Shown here one piece after another: positions 60,927 through 64,000 of a DNA stretch of 64,000 nucleotides. The stretch lies in contig PUFA01000068.1 of NCBI GenBank assembly GCA_003508835.1, positions 3,224,001 through 3,288,000 of the forward strand, given 5' to 3'. How positions within the stretch are numbered: the first letter of the stretch is position 1; each line of letters begins with the position of its first letter. Under the pieces are notes generated by a model. It made no database searches, was not told the origin of the DNA, and worked only from the letters and a program-made list of their open reading frames with translations. The DNA is from Eonycteris spelaea. Taxonomy: Eukaryota > Chordata > Mammalia > Chiroptera > Pteropodidae. The position numbers and the translations under genes were made by a program.

Positions 60927-63652
60927 TCAAAACATTTTTGAATCCTGCTATGAAGATGCTCAGCCTCCCTTAAAAGATGGTGAAACTGCTTGAATTTGAT
61001 TTAAAGAAATGGCTCAGGATGATGCAAATTTAAATCTTTGATTGAAGTGGCATACAGAAAGTCATCTATATACCCTACATATAGTTCCTGTGGGCACATT
61101 CTGGAATATTGTTAGATTTATCAGCAAGAGGGAGGAAGGGAGGTGACTAGAAAGCAGTAGTTGGAGATTTGAGAACATTCCAAGGCAGATGCTGTAGTTT
61201 TATATAACCATTATAATAGCTCCAAAGTGTTGTTATTGATTGCATTAATTCCTTCATGACATTGTACTATATTAAGAAACTATATAAAAAGTGGTTGAAA
61301 CTAAATTTAACATTTTGTTACTTTTTAGAAAATTTGTCAAATGGAGTACAATGTATTATGGTAATGAGGGGTTACTAGAGTTAGTTTTTTTTAGTTTTTA
61401 TATTTTACAAGTTTATATTTTTTTATATTTACCTATTATGAACTAGTATATGTTTAGTAAATATGGCTACTTGTGTCTTTTTAAGTCATTTTTCTTAATT
61501 TGGAGATATGAAACAGATATGTCACTACTTTGGCGCTGTATGTTATTTCCATCTTTTAGGTCGAAGAAGTAGCATGAGCTTCAGACTGTCACATCTCTGT
61601 CACAGAAGAGGGACAGAATGGAGGGCAGTAACCTTAAGCTAAAGGTCATAGCTATTTCATATTCAAAGAGAGGCAGAATAAAAAAAATATGAAAGCCATT
61701 GTGAAAGAGTTACTTAATTATTATTTTGGGGTTTCAAGTAAAGTCTGTAACAAGAGGGATATACTGGAAATGTCACTTTCCTAATTTTAAGTTAGGCTTA
61801 TGGGTTGGGGCAAGAGGAAGACTAGAAAGCAAAGCAGATTAATAAAATTGATGACCATCATATCCAAGACGAGTAAGTGTATTTGAAAATCAAAATCATA
61901 GGATTGATGATACTGAGTTTGCAAAGACCTCTAGAGAATGGTTGGTTTAGCTCTCAACTCTCTAATAGTAAGAGAATATTATTACCATTTTATAATGGAT
62001 CACTTGAGTCTCAGAGAAGTTAAATACACCAAGATAACCCAGCTATTGATTGGGAGCAGAGCCTGAAGCAGGAGACCTGGAGCTTTGCTCTGCAGTGCTC
62101 TTGCCCTTATGGAAATACAGACTTTCATTTAAATTTTTATATTCTTTTTCTAAGAATAAATAGTACAAATGAAAGTATAAAAAGCATACTATTTATCATT
62201 AGAAGAAAAAAACATTGTTGAAAGTCATTGTTTTTTAATGAAAATATATACAGAAGGGGAAATTGAAAATCACTGATGTCAGCCATTAGGCAACATTAGT
62301 CTAGAATAAGGGTCAGCAAACTTAAAAGGTCGGATTGTAAATATTTTTGGCTTGTGAGCCAAACAATCTCTGTTGCAGCCACTCAGCTTTGACAATGTAG
62401 CATAAAAGTAGTCATAGAAAATATATAAACATATGAGTTTGGCTGTGTTCCAAAATTTTATTTACAAAGACAAGCAGCTGTAGTTTGCCAATGCCTGTCA
62501 TAGAAGAGGCTTTTTAGTAAGAAGCCTTTCAAGCCAAGTTAAGTGTTTCTGAGAAGTAAGGTTGTATACTAAAAATTCCAGCAGTTTCTTGCTCAGGGTA
62601 AGAGCATGAAAGGACTACACAAGGTGTGCCATTCCCACAGTTGCACTGTCTAATTAGCCACTGACCACATAATGTCATTTAAACTTCAATTAAAATTAAA
62701 TGTTAAATAAAATTTTACTTCCTCTTTTATATTAGCCACCTTTTCATTGCCCAGTGGCACATGTGAGTAGTGGCTACCATATTATACAGTGCAGACTTAT
62801 AAAACATTTCTGTTATTAGACAGTTCTCTTGGCTAGTGTTGCTCTAGAACAGTGGTCAGCAAACTCTTTGCATAAAGAGCCGAATAATAAATATTTCAGT
62901 CAGTACAGGACACACAAAATATTTATTGTATATTCTTTCCTTTTGTTTCCTTTCCTGTCCTTGCTTTTTTTTAATAACAACCCTTTAAAAATGTAAAAAC
63001 CATGTAACAGTAGGCTGCAGCCTGTAGTTTGCCAACCCCTGCTCTGTAGGATCATGAATGACCCAGAAAAATTAGAGAATAGCTATGTAGATATCCTCCA
63101 GGCCTTTTATAGGAGGACATTGATCTGATTACGTGATGTTCAGTGTACGTGGTAGCTTGTTCTCATTAAAGGTAAAAGAACACTGAATTTTAAGTCATGG
63201 GGAATGGGTTGTGGTCTCAGCTATGCCATGTCTGTGACCTTGTGTAGGCTGCTTCCTCATATGTAAAAGAAAATTAGAAAACAGGGTAGTATTAACTAAA
63301 AAGCCAACTTTATCATACATACATATTTTTCATCTAAAGAGATGCAGTGTTGGTGGTTTTTATAAATTCGTTGTGAATATATTTTAAATATAGTAGTATA
63401 ACGAAGCCTTCAGTGTCTTTTTTTAGTAAGTTGTAATTTGAAGAACACCAAGTGCTTGGACTCCCTTGGTTTTTTGTTTGTTTTTAATTACTCCATTCCA
63501 CTTTTAACTGTTCCTCCTCATTTTTCTCTTTTTTTTCTGTGCTTTCTTTTCCTCCTTGTATACTTTGTCAGATTCTTTTTGTGGTACTCAAGCTTATCGT
63601 AATACTACCTTTATGTGCCATGACCCTTCTACTGTAGCTGGTTTATTTGGAG
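735..63652 (+). CDS. PICALM: PICALM (CALM), clathrin assembly protein; 5' 14 coding exons, 3' end outside window
   Basis: Coding segments: 735-864, 28374-28516, 32087-32162, 35733-35835, 41359-41452, 43473-43584, 45126-45232, 47262-47303, 50517-50602, 51976-52099, 52368-52504, 54748-54851, 60048-60197, 63572-63652. They join in one open frame of 496 codons plus one base. CALM is an endocytic adaptor: its N-terminal ANTH domain (about residues 1-289) binds PI(4,5)P2 through K28, K38-K40 and H41 and binds R-SNAREs such as VAMP8, and its unstructured tail binds AP2, clathrin and EH proteins. It sets coated-vesicle size at the plasma membrane. Visible motifs include a K-x9-KKK-H lipid site, L219 and M244 (SNARE groove residues), DMF at 375-377, DPF at 420-422 and NPF at 437-439. 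Every intron is GT-AG. Clathrin-binding tail and stop codon are not present. Identity is recognised from the human protein; the paralogue SNAP91/AP180 is excluded by the tail sequence. Confidence 0.97.
3925..3990 (-). repeat. MIR fragment (weak)
   Basis: A short run resembling the reverse complement of the MIR SINE 3' half (aggcacttattaac, then taatttaatcctctcaca). Too short and diverged to bound well. Confidence 0.35.
4212..4259. repeat. 18-base direct repeat around a T-run
   Basis: The word TATAATGGCTTCACTTTT occurs at 4212-4229 and again at 4242-4259 with only T residues between. It is either a tandem slippage duplication or a target-site duplication around an antisense A-tail with no body. 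Confidence 0.8.
6066..6296 (-). repeat. MIR SINE, antisense
   Basis: Reads as the reverse complement of the MIR consensus: gcttactttgtacgaggcac, then ccattttactgaagaagaaac, then gcccaaggtcacacagc. This is an ancient mammalian tRNA-derived SINE; divergence is high and no target duplication is visible. Confidence 0.75.
6366..6822 (+). mobile_element. hAT-Charlie-type DNA transposon fossil
   Basis: Begins CAGTGTTTCTCAAAGTATGG, a Charlie-like terminal repeat, followed by 'gggagtccccaagac' and 'gcaatactacatttgtatac', and ends near a degraded inverted copy (ggttttgagac). It is non-autonomous with no transposase frame. The exact family is uncertain. Confidence 0.55.
8275..9345 (-). mobile_element. 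L1M-type LINE fragment, antisense
   Basis: Matches the familiar reverse complement of the old L1 ORF2 3' end and 3' UTR: ttgagatgtaattcacataa, the 'tggcttctttcacatagcat' block, 'ggagaagaattgctgggtca', then the 'accattttacattcccaaca' block. Reading frames are broken by stops. It is one of three similarly oriented L1M pieces in the gene (also near 36 and 49.5 kb). Confidence 0.8.
10750..11010 (-). repeat. L2 LINE-like fragment
   Basis: Purine-rich text with 'gatggcttcacagaggaggt' followed by 'ttaaagatgagtag', typical of the L2 consensus read antisense. Diverged and without clear edges. Confidence 0.45.
11570..11960 (-). repeat. L2 LINE-like fragment
   Basis: Contains 'gggccttaaatgataagcat', 'catttcaggtagaggaaaga' and 'catgaacaaacatttgcagg', the pattern of antisense L2 inserts. 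Edges are approximate. Confidence 0.5.
12395..12520 (-). repeat. MIR fragment, antisense
   Basis: The order 'gacatgcattaacacaatta', 'atccttataaaaacctattg', then 'ataaattgagacac' follows the antisense MIR consensus with heavy decay. Confidence 0.45.
13430..13562 (+). repeat. L2 LINE 3' end
   Basis: The block 'gggactcttgctttattcat', 'ctccagtacccagaatataa', then 'gtgtttaataaatctttgat' is the conserved L2 3' terminus in sense orientation. Confidence 0.6.
15010..15325 (+). mobile_element. L1 3' end, sense
   Basis: 'catgctaagtgaaataagtc' followed by 'tgatttcacttatacgtggg' is the L1 ORF2 C-terminal coding end. A G-rich 3' UTR follows (agagggagagaggatggggg), then 'attgtacacttgaaacctat' and the terminus 'aaccagtgtcactccaatca'. 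This 3' end resembles L1s I associate with bats and horses. It is less decayed than the L1M pieces, and is 5' truncated. Confidence 0.75.
15630..15668 (+). repeat. Detached second L1 tail
   Basis: 'ttttattaactaatgtcacc' followed by 'ccaataaatttaat' repeats the terminus of the L1 ending near 15320, about 345 bases downstream, without the usual L1 3' UTR in front. The segment 15340-15630 between them is not recognised. Confidence 0.6.
16740..16930 (-). repeat. MIR-like fragment, antisense
   Basis: 'aaatggaaaaattgaaacag' and 'gcaaatctggaatttgattt' fall in the order expected for antisense MIR. Strongly diverged. Confidence 0.45.
19190..19325 (+). repeat. L2 LINE 3' end
   Basis: 'agtatataagtttcatgatg', 'gcagaaactttgttcag' and 'gcaatgaatattgctgga' track the L2 3' end consensus (exon-like wording 'ctccttgagggcagggac' in decayed form). 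Confidence 0.5.
20136..20267. mobile_element. MER53-like MITE
   Basis: 132 bases bounded by AGGGTGACATA on the left and its inverted partner TTGGTCACTCCCT on the right. The interior has 'gggacactgggacaacaggt' and 'gaactgttccaggaaaacca', matching my memory of MER53, a short non-autonomous DNA transposon. The inverted termini are visible directly; the family name is recall. Confidence 0.6.
22680..22990 (-). repeat. Possible L1/HAL1 fragment with C13 run
   Basis: 'gatagtatttcatttgtcag' and 'cccaccattgttggacatgt' resemble antisense L1/HAL1 ORF2 text. A 13-C homopolymer lies at 22781-22793 and may be length-variable. Confidence 0.35.
25325..25700 (-). repeat. L2 LINE, antisense
   Basis: 'atatgcaaggcatcagtcta', 'ggcctttggggatacagcag', 'catagaacttatattttaat' and 'gtgataagtgcttcggagag' follow the well-known antisense L2 3' end in order. 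Confidence 0.65.
26343..26520 (-). mobile_element. MER5A-like hAT MITE, antisense
   Basis: 'ccagcatttctcagtgggga', then 'ggcagttctttaattgtgga', then 'gtgctttgcagggcagttac' is the reverse orientation of the same family seen at 30689. It lies 1.9 kb upstream of exon 2. Confidence 0.55.
28374..28516 (+). CDS. PICALM: PICALM exon 2
   Basis: 143 bases, residues 44-91, beginning mid-codon (Y44) and ending in phase 0 after E91. It encodes [20 protein letters not shown] and [20 protein letters not shown], helices 2-4 of the ANTH superhelix. Acceptor ttctttattgcag, donor gtaagc. The residue string matches human CALM as I recall it. Confidence 0.97.
30008..30322 (+). mobile_element. Tigger/pogo-type MITE with TA target duplication
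   Basis: Starts CAGTTGACCCTTGAACAAAA and ends with the inverted GTTGTTCAAGGATCAACTG. TA dinucleotides flank both ends (30006-30007 and 30323-30324), as expected for Tc1/mariner-pogo insertions. The interior 'gatacatataacatacaaaa' and 'aaggcttccagtcaacagta' matches two related copies at 40512 and 44098. No transposase. Confidence 0.75.
30689..30872 (+). mobile_element. MER5A-like hAT MITE
   Basis: 'tagtggttctcaaatgggac', 'ccaggggacgtttgtcacaa', 'gctactggcacctagtagaa' and 'gaggccggggatgcttctaa' follow the MER5A consensus. It is in opposite orientation to the copy at 26343, so the two could base-pair in the transcript across exon 2. Confidence 0.7.
31190..31765 (+). mobile_element. Old L1 3' end, sense
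   Basis: 'aatagtgaaattgggaagaa', 'gtgattgcctctgaagaggg' and a closing T-rich 'gtatgattgtaagtattttt' fit the 3' terminal part of mid-age L1 elements. Frames are fully degraded. Confidence 0.6.
32087..32162 (+). CDS. PICALM: PICALM exon 3
   Basis: 76 bases, residues 92-116 plus one base: [20 protein letters not shown] then KSGLQ. Starts in phase 0 and ends in phase 1. Part of the ANTH domain. Acceptor ttttttttccag, donor gtaaag. Confidence 0.96.
32369..32625 (+). repeat. MIR SINE, sense, near full length
   Basis: 'gactgcctgggtttgaatcc' (the tRNA-like B box), 'catctccgcatctgtaaaat', 'gttgtcatgaggcttaatct' and 'aaaacaatgcctggcacaca' follow MIR from head to tail. It is the best preserved MIR in the window. 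The tRNA-like head is the SINE's, not a tRNA gene. Confidence 0.85.
32930..33400 (-). repeat. L2-like fragment, antisense
   Basis: 'gtgctgagctttgaaaggtg' and 'ggttggattagagtggataa' are phrases common in antisense L2. Diverged. Confidence 0.45.
34065..34330 (-). repeat. L2-like fragment, antisense
   Basis: 'atatgtactgggtgttgtac' and 'cagccttgaaggatgaggaa' follow antisense L2 wording. Edges uncertain. Confidence 0.45.
34400..34465 (+). repeat. L2 3' terminus
   Basis: 'ggcacttagtaggccccgat' then 'atgctgaataaatgaa' is the terminal L2 motif in sense orientation. Confidence 0.5.
35250..35530 (-). mobile_element. 5S rRNA-headed SINE, antisense, with target duplication
   Basis: The element occupies 35265-35515 and is flanked by tcaggaagRtttttc at 35250-35264 and 35516-35530, a 15-base target duplication with one mismatch. 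On the minus strand it starts GTCTAC and continues as about 110 bases of 5S rRNA-like sequence, including 'gatctcagaagctaagcagg' and the 'tgggagacc' of the C box. It keeps the internal pol III promoter region in diverged form. A body of about 80 bases (35321-35400) and an A-tail interrupted by C/G follow. 5S-headed SINEs with this layout are known from fruit bats (Meg-RS/RL type). A simple 5S pseudogene is less likely because of the extra body and the tail. Confidence 0.8.
35733..35835 (+). CDS. PICALM: PICALM exon 4
   Basis: 103 bases, residues 117-150 with split codons at both ends: [20 protein letters not shown] then [18 protein letters not shown] domain. Donor gtgagt after agagg; acceptor ttcttacag. 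A SINE lies only 217 bases upstream. Confidence 0.96.
35985..37250 (-). mobile_element. L1M-type LINE, antisense
   Basis: 'cacacaacataaaattcacc', 'tcctggatatttgatataa'-like text, 'tagcataatgtattcaagtt', 'agtggaattgctgggtcata', 'tcttttgtatgtggatatcc' and 'gtaagttttgaaattgagaa' form the classic antisense L1M ORF2/3' UTR. All frames have stops. Confidence 0.85.
37925..38070 (-). repeat. Possible L1 fragment
   Basis: 'ttaaggtatacagtacagag' followed by 'gctatacatagccattacag' vaguely tracks an antisense L1 3' UTR. Weak. Confidence 0.3.
38314..38335. repeat. (TA)n microsatellite
   Basis: About eleven TA dinucleotides in a row. Confidence 0.85.
38715..39000 (+). mobile_element. L1-type 3' UTR/tail
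   Basis: A G-rich stretch (gaatggggcgaagggttaaa, gaggatcaggggagggaggg) leads into 'ctgatgtactgtatacttga' and an A-rich 'aataattaaaatgaataatt'. This matches the form of a young-ish L1 3' end, though the subfamily is not recognised. Confidence 0.5.
39060..39545 (-). mobile_element. L1/HAL1-like fragment, antisense
   Basis: 'agaacaccaaattgtccttt', 'tctcatgaaattgtatctta' and 'cttgcccacttctctgttgg' resemble antisense L1 ORF2 text of the old MC/HAL1 type. Confidence 0.5.
39545..39660 (+). repeat. MIR fragment, sense
   Basis: 'gttaagagctcacaggctgt' and 'caatctggatttgaattcta' are the MIR head in sense orientation, truncated. Confidence 0.55.
39665..39965 (-). mobile_element. L1ME-type 3' UTR fragment, antisense
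   Basis: 'gtttactcagatttaccagt', 'ttttcctgaaccatttgaga' and 'cttctgaaaactaggatctt' are typical of antisense L1 3' UTRs of intermediate age. Confidence 0.5.
40512..40650 (+). mobile_element. Truncated Tigger-type MITE
   Basis: 'caagtgacccttgaacaact' then 'gggtttgaactgtgcaggtc' is the left end of the family seen complete at 30008 and 44098, preceded by a TA. After a T-run, a second Tigger-like terminus appears ('gcagttggcctttctatatc' near 40590), so two elements may be joined here. Confidence 0.6.
41069..41115. repeat. (TTCC)n microsatellite
   Basis: Roughly eleven uninterrupted TTCC units, about 245 bases upstream of exon 5. Confidence 0.9.
41314..41358 (+). promoter_or_regulatory. PICALM: Long polypyrimidine tract and acceptor of exon 5
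   Basis: An unusually long pyrimidine run, with TTTCTTTCTTTC-like units followed by a T homopolymer of about 14 and then aaaaacag. The five A residues between the tract and AG are atypical. Confidence 0.75.
41359..41452 (+). CDS. PICALM: PICALM exon 5
   Basis: 94 bases, residues 151 (split)-182: [20 protein letters not shown] then [12 protein letters not shown]. Ends in phase 0. ANTH domain. Donor gtaagt. Confidence 0.96.
41570..41930 (+). mobile_element. Tigger/MER2-like DNA transposon
   Basis: 'ttggttccaggagccccagc' then 'ggataccaaaatttaaggat' and the terminal inverted counterpart 'cagaaccagtggatacggag' fit the TIR pattern of a Tigger-derived MITE. The family name is recalled. Confidence 0.6.
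42034..42258 (-). mobile_element. MER1-type hAT MITE
   Basis: Ends CAGTGGTCCCCAACC and GCAGGGACCCCTG are inverted partners. Imperfect 8-base flanks (ctctatag, ttctgtag) are the target duplication. The interior matches the reverse complement of the copy at 51569 over its whole length, by eye. Confidence 0.75.
42850..42975 (-). repeat. MIR fragment, antisense
   Basis: 'gtaaggtacggcattaggct', 'taccatttaattctcccagt' and 'aaccaaatgaggtaaaaata' follow antisense MIR. Confidence 0.5.
43473..43584 (+). CDS. PICALM: PICALM exon 6
   Basis: 112 bases, residues 183-219 plus one base: [20 protein letters not shown] then [18 protein letters not shown]219 lines the groove that binds VAMP8/VAMP3 in the CALM-SNARE structure. 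Donor gtaaat. Confidence 0.96.
43585..45125 (+). other. PICALM: Intron 6 (1.5 kb)
   Basis: Holds a Tigger-type MITE at 44098-44398 and a small local duplication at 44022-44075; otherwise AT-rich and unrecognised. Acceptor ctacttttggcag. Confidence 0.9.
44098..44398 (+). mobile_element. Tigger-type MITE, TA-flanked
   Basis: Left end TAGTTGACCCTCAACAC, right end GTTGTTCAGGGGTCAGCTC, with TA on both sides. Interior 'ctttattgcaagaatacact' and 'ataaatataacatacaaaat' is shared with the copy at 30008, in the same orientation. Confidence 0.7.
45126..45232 (+). CDS. PICALM: PICALM exon 7
   Basis: 107 bases, residues 220-255: [20 protein letters not shown] then [17 protein letters not shown]244, the second SNARE-groove residue, is kept. 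Donor gtaaac. Confidence 0.96.
45233..47261 (+). other. PICALM: Intron 7 (2.0 kb)
   Basis: AT-rich; I recognise no named repeat with confidence anywhere in it. Acceptor gctgcttcttcttacag. Confidence 0.85.
47262..47303 (+). CDS. PICALM: PICALM exon 8 (42-base exon)
   Basis: Exactly 14 codons, residues 256-269: [14 protein letters not shown], phase 0 at both ends. It falls in the loop before the last ANTH helix. Acceptor cttcttacag, donor gtaagt. Confidence 0.95.
47745..47955 (+). repeat. MIR SINE, sense
   Basis: 'ttgagtcctggctgtaccac', 'gattcagtttcatcatctgt', 'aaaatggataaattacagta' and 'agtattaagcacttaatatt' follow MIR. Confidence 0.7.
48830..48975 (+). repeat. MIR fragment, sense
   Basis: 'gtgatcttagacaagtaact' and 'gttgttaatctgtgaataag' match the MIR centre in diverged form. 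Confidence 0.5.
48978..49032. repeat. Direct repeat around a T-rich insert
   Basis: TTACAAGAACTTTTA occurs at 48978-48992 and 49019-49033; the 26 bases between are T-rich and end in an 11-T run. It resembles the duplication at 4212. Confidence 0.65.
49400..50130 (-). mobile_element. L1M-type LINE, antisense
   Basis: 'gtagtcagcataccattcaa', 'gatttctaatagcatgattt', 'tgctgcatagtattttattg' and 'ggatatactcccaccagcat' are antisense L1 ORF2 3' end. The 68-residue frame at 49668-49874 is within it and not a gene. Confidence 0.75.
50517..50602 (+). CDS. PICALM: PICALM exon 9
   Basis: 86 bases, residues 270-297 plus two bases of R298: [20 protein letters not shown] then IKDSTAAS. It completes the ANTH domain with the final helix. 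Acceptor atttcag, donor gtacat. Confidence 0.96.
50660..50825 (+). repeat. MIR fragment, sense
   Basis: 'tgatttaatcatttataaaa', 'gttgctgtcaggattaagtg' and 'ggttaatacatgtaaattct' follow the MIR 3' half. Confidence 0.55.
50920..51060 (-). repeat. MIR-like fragment, antisense
   Basis: 'attaaccctcacaatagccc' and 'catcaaacctaggatgtctg' fit antisense MIR. Confidence 0.45.
51569..51803 (+). mobile_element. MER1-type hAT MITE with perfect target duplication
   Basis: Starts CAGGGGTCCCCAACTC, ends AGGTTGAGGACTGCTG, and is flanked by ctctaagt at 51561-51568 and 51804-51811, a perfect 8-base duplication typical of hAT insertions. Contains 'aggtgagctgagggcatgcg' and 'ttagattctcataggagcac'. Inverted relative to the copy at 42034. 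Confidence 0.85.
51976..52099 (+). CDS. PICALM: PICALM exon 10
   Basis: 124 bases, residues 298 (split)-339: [20 protein letters not shown] then [20 protein letters not shown]. The second half is a highly charged helix running into exon 11, marking the change from the ANTH domain to the tail. Donor gtaggt. Confidence 0.96.
52100..52367 (+). other. PICALM: Intron 10 (268 bases)
   Basis: The shortest intron in the window. AT-rich, with no repeat seen. Acceptor atctttctcaacag. Confidence 0.93.
52368..52504 (+). CDS. PICALM: PICALM exon 11
   Basis: 137 bases, residues 340-384 plus two bases: [20 protein letters not shown] then [20 protein letters not shown] and PSSSN. Residues 375-377 are D-M-F, where human CALM has the AP2-binding DIF by recall. 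Several other positions (A363, V366, S372) also seem to differ from human. Donor gtacgt. Confidence 0.95.
52837..52869. repeat. (AC)n microsatellite
   Basis: About sixteen AC dinucleotides followed by a short AT-rich tail. Confidence 0.92.
53165..53230 (+). repeat. MIR head fragment
   Basis: 'gtcagattctggtttgaatc' then 'ctagctctgttatttcttaa' is the MIR B-box region. Confidence 0.45.
53284..53440 (+). mobile_element. MER20/MER5-like hAT MITE
   Basis: 'cagaggttcttagtctttag', 'atcagaattacctggagggt' and 'tttctgattcagtaagtgtg' follow the Charlie-derived MITE pattern. Confidence 0.55.
54748..54851 (+). CDS. PICALM: PICALM exon 12
   Basis: 104 bases, residues 385 (split)-419 plus one base: [20 protein letters not shown] then [14 protein letters not shown]. 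Contains DLLDL (392-396), a clathrin-box-like acidic dileucine stretch. L406, A410 and N416 seem to differ from human. Donor gtaagc; the split codon becomes the D of DPF with exon 13. Confidence 0.95.
54852..60047 (+). other. PICALM: Intron 12 (5.2 kb), repeat-poor
   Basis: Apart from an L2 end near 55855 and T-runs (for example 59836-59865), I recognise no repeat family between 54860 and 60040. That contrasts with the repeat-laden introns 4, 5 and 13. Acceptor gacttacacag-like (tacacag). Confidence 0.85.
55855..55955 (+). repeat. L2 3' end
   Basis: 'gtaatctctgggaaggaagg', 'atgcccagtgactgatacaa' and 'atacttgttgaatgagtgga' are the L2 terminus. Confidence 0.6.
60048..60197 (+). CDS. PICALM: PICALM exon 13 (symmetric, motif-bearing)
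   Basis: 150 bases, phase 1 at both ends, residues 420-469: [20 protein letters not shown] then [20 protein letters not shown] and [10 protein letters not shown]. It holds DPF (420-422, AP2 alpha-appendage ligand) and NPF (437-439, EH-domain ligand). Skipping it keeps the frame; human transcripts lacking this exon are known. S434 seems to replace a human proline. Donor gtaaag. Confidence 0.95.
60849..60922. repeat. Long (TA)n microsatellite
   Basis: A TGTATGTGTATATG lead-in followed by about 29 TA dinucleotides. Read on either strand it can fold back on itself; length is probably unstable. Confidence 0.92.
61960..62115 (-). repeat. MIR fragment, antisense
   Basis: 'attattaccattttataatg', 'gagtctcagagaagttaaat' and 'gagcagagcctgaagcagga' follow antisense MIR. 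Confidence 0.55.
62307..62498 (+). mobile_element. hAT-type MITE (copy 1)
   Basis: 'gggtcagcaaacttaaaagg' at the left and the inverted 'tagtttgccaatgcctg' at the right, with 'ggctgtgttccaaaatttta' inside. Same family and orientation as the copy at 62850. Confidence 0.65.
62637..62795 (+). mobile_element. hAT/Tip100-type MITE
   Basis: 'gttgcactgtctaattagcc' on the left and 'tagtggctaccatattatac' then 'agtgcag' on the right are inverted-type ends of a known 'agccac...gtggctac' DNA transposon. The family is not named with confidence. Confidence 0.5.
62850..63041 (+). mobile_element. hAT-type MITE (copy 2)
   Basis: CAGTGGTCAGCAAACTC at the left and GTAGTTTGCCAACCCCTG at the right are inverted partners; flanks ctctagaa and ctctgtag form an imperfect 8-base target duplication with the usual hAT CTCTAGA preference. 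Confidence 0.7.
63500..63571 (+). promoter_or_regulatory. PICALM: Strong CU-rich tract and acceptor of cassette exon
   Basis: Almost pure pyrimidine for 50 or more bases (ttctcttttttttctg, tttcttttcctccttg), then tactttgtcag. TCTT and CTTT words are PTB-type binding motifs, so regulated inclusion is plausible. Confidence 0.6.
63572..63652 (+). CDS. PICALM: Putative PICALM cassette exon 14 (27 codons)
   Basis: 81 bases between a strong acceptor and the donor gtaggt, phase 1 at both ends, open in the PICALM frame. It would add residues 470-496: [20 protein letters not shown] then TVAGLFG and a G completing the frame. In the 652-residue human protein as I recall it, exon 13 is followed directly by GFTPSPVAQP, so this exon is either a variably included exon I do not remember or a lineage-specific one. 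Reading on into the intron hits TAA at 63659. The segment is serine/threonine-bearing with two cysteines, unlike the cysteine-free tail around it. Confidence 0.7.
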
Positions 63653-64000
63653 GTAGGTAATGGTATCTAAAATTTATGAATTTATGCAAGAGGGACTTCT
63701 TTTTGTTATTTTATTTTTAATCGTTTTAAAAATATAAGAAAAATACATATTTGCTTTTTTAAAAAGCATCATTTTTTTGCCTAATTTTATTTTCTTTGAT
63801 TAAACACATTGTTTTATAAATGGATGCCTGCCATCTTCCAATTACTTTAATATATACTCATAACTTTCAAATTCTCAGAAAAGTTTATAACATTTTACTA
63901 TTATAATTTTATGGAATTTAAAGCCCTTGGTATAGGTGTTATTGATATAACAGTAGATAATTTTAACTTAAGCAGCATTGCGCACAGGTGTTCGGGAGAT
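63653..64000 (+). other. PICALM: Start of intron 14
   Basis: Begins gtaggt and stays AT-rich to the window edge. No exon or repeat recognised. Confidence 0.75.

Larger units (their letters stand above)
60198..63571 (+). other. PICALM: Intron 13 (3.4 kb)
   Basis: Contains a long (TA)n, a MIR piece and three hAT-type MITEs. It ends in a very strong pyrimidine tract before the cassette exon. 61130-61960 has nothing recognised. Confidence 0.85.

Noticed and set aside
1..64000. CRISPR arrays, operons, phage or defence systems
   Set aside because: No spaced identical repeats, no close-packed frames and no ribosome-binding-site pattern; the window is a spliced mammalian gene.

Overview
This is vertebrate nuclear DNA, clearly mammalian. 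It has a GC-rich CpG-island promoter, long AT-rich GT-AG introns, and MIR, L2, L1, hAT-Charlie and Tigger fossils. Nearly the whole window is one gene read left to right: the 5' two thirds of PICALM (CALM, phosphatidylinositol-binding clathrin assembly protein). The splice sites of 14 coding exons can be placed to the base; together they give 1489 coding bases (496 codons plus one base) with no stop or frameshift. The 3' part of the gene lies beyond the right edge.

Layout. 1-734: CpG-island promoter and 5' UTR, with two perfect GTCACGTGAC palindromes, a GC box and a YY1-type motif. 735-864: exon 1 coding part. 865-28373: the giant first intron. 28374-50602: exons 2-9, which complete the ANTH domain (lipid and SNARE binding). 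51976-54851: exons 10-12 (charged helix, then start of the unstructured AP2/clathrin-binding tail). 60048-60197: exon 13, carrying most of DPF and all of NPF. 63572-63652: an 81-base in-frame exon that I do not recognise from the 652-residue human protein as I remember it. 63653-64000: start of intron 14.

Organism. The protein is nearly identical to human CALM by recall, but some recent-looking insertions are not human-type. One is a SINE with a 5S rRNA-like head, a short body and an A-tail, inserted antisense in intron 3 with a 15-base target duplication. Others are L1 3' ends finishing in a 'gtcaccccaataaa'-type tail. 5S-headed SINEs are known from fruit bats (Pteropodidae) and a few other mammals, and I saw no Alu, B1/B2 or carnivore-type SINE. 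A fruit bat or another non-primate placental is the best guess, as inference only.

There is no second protein gene, functional RNA gene, CRISPR array or bacterial-type system. Points of interest are the promoter palindromes, the extra cassette exon, a DIF-to-DMF change at an AP2-binding motif, the 5S SINE with a possible cryptic splice acceptor, and inverted transposon pairs flanking exon 2 and exons 6-9. Repeat family names are recalled by eye from consensus patterns; boundaries are approximate unless TIRs or target duplications are stated.
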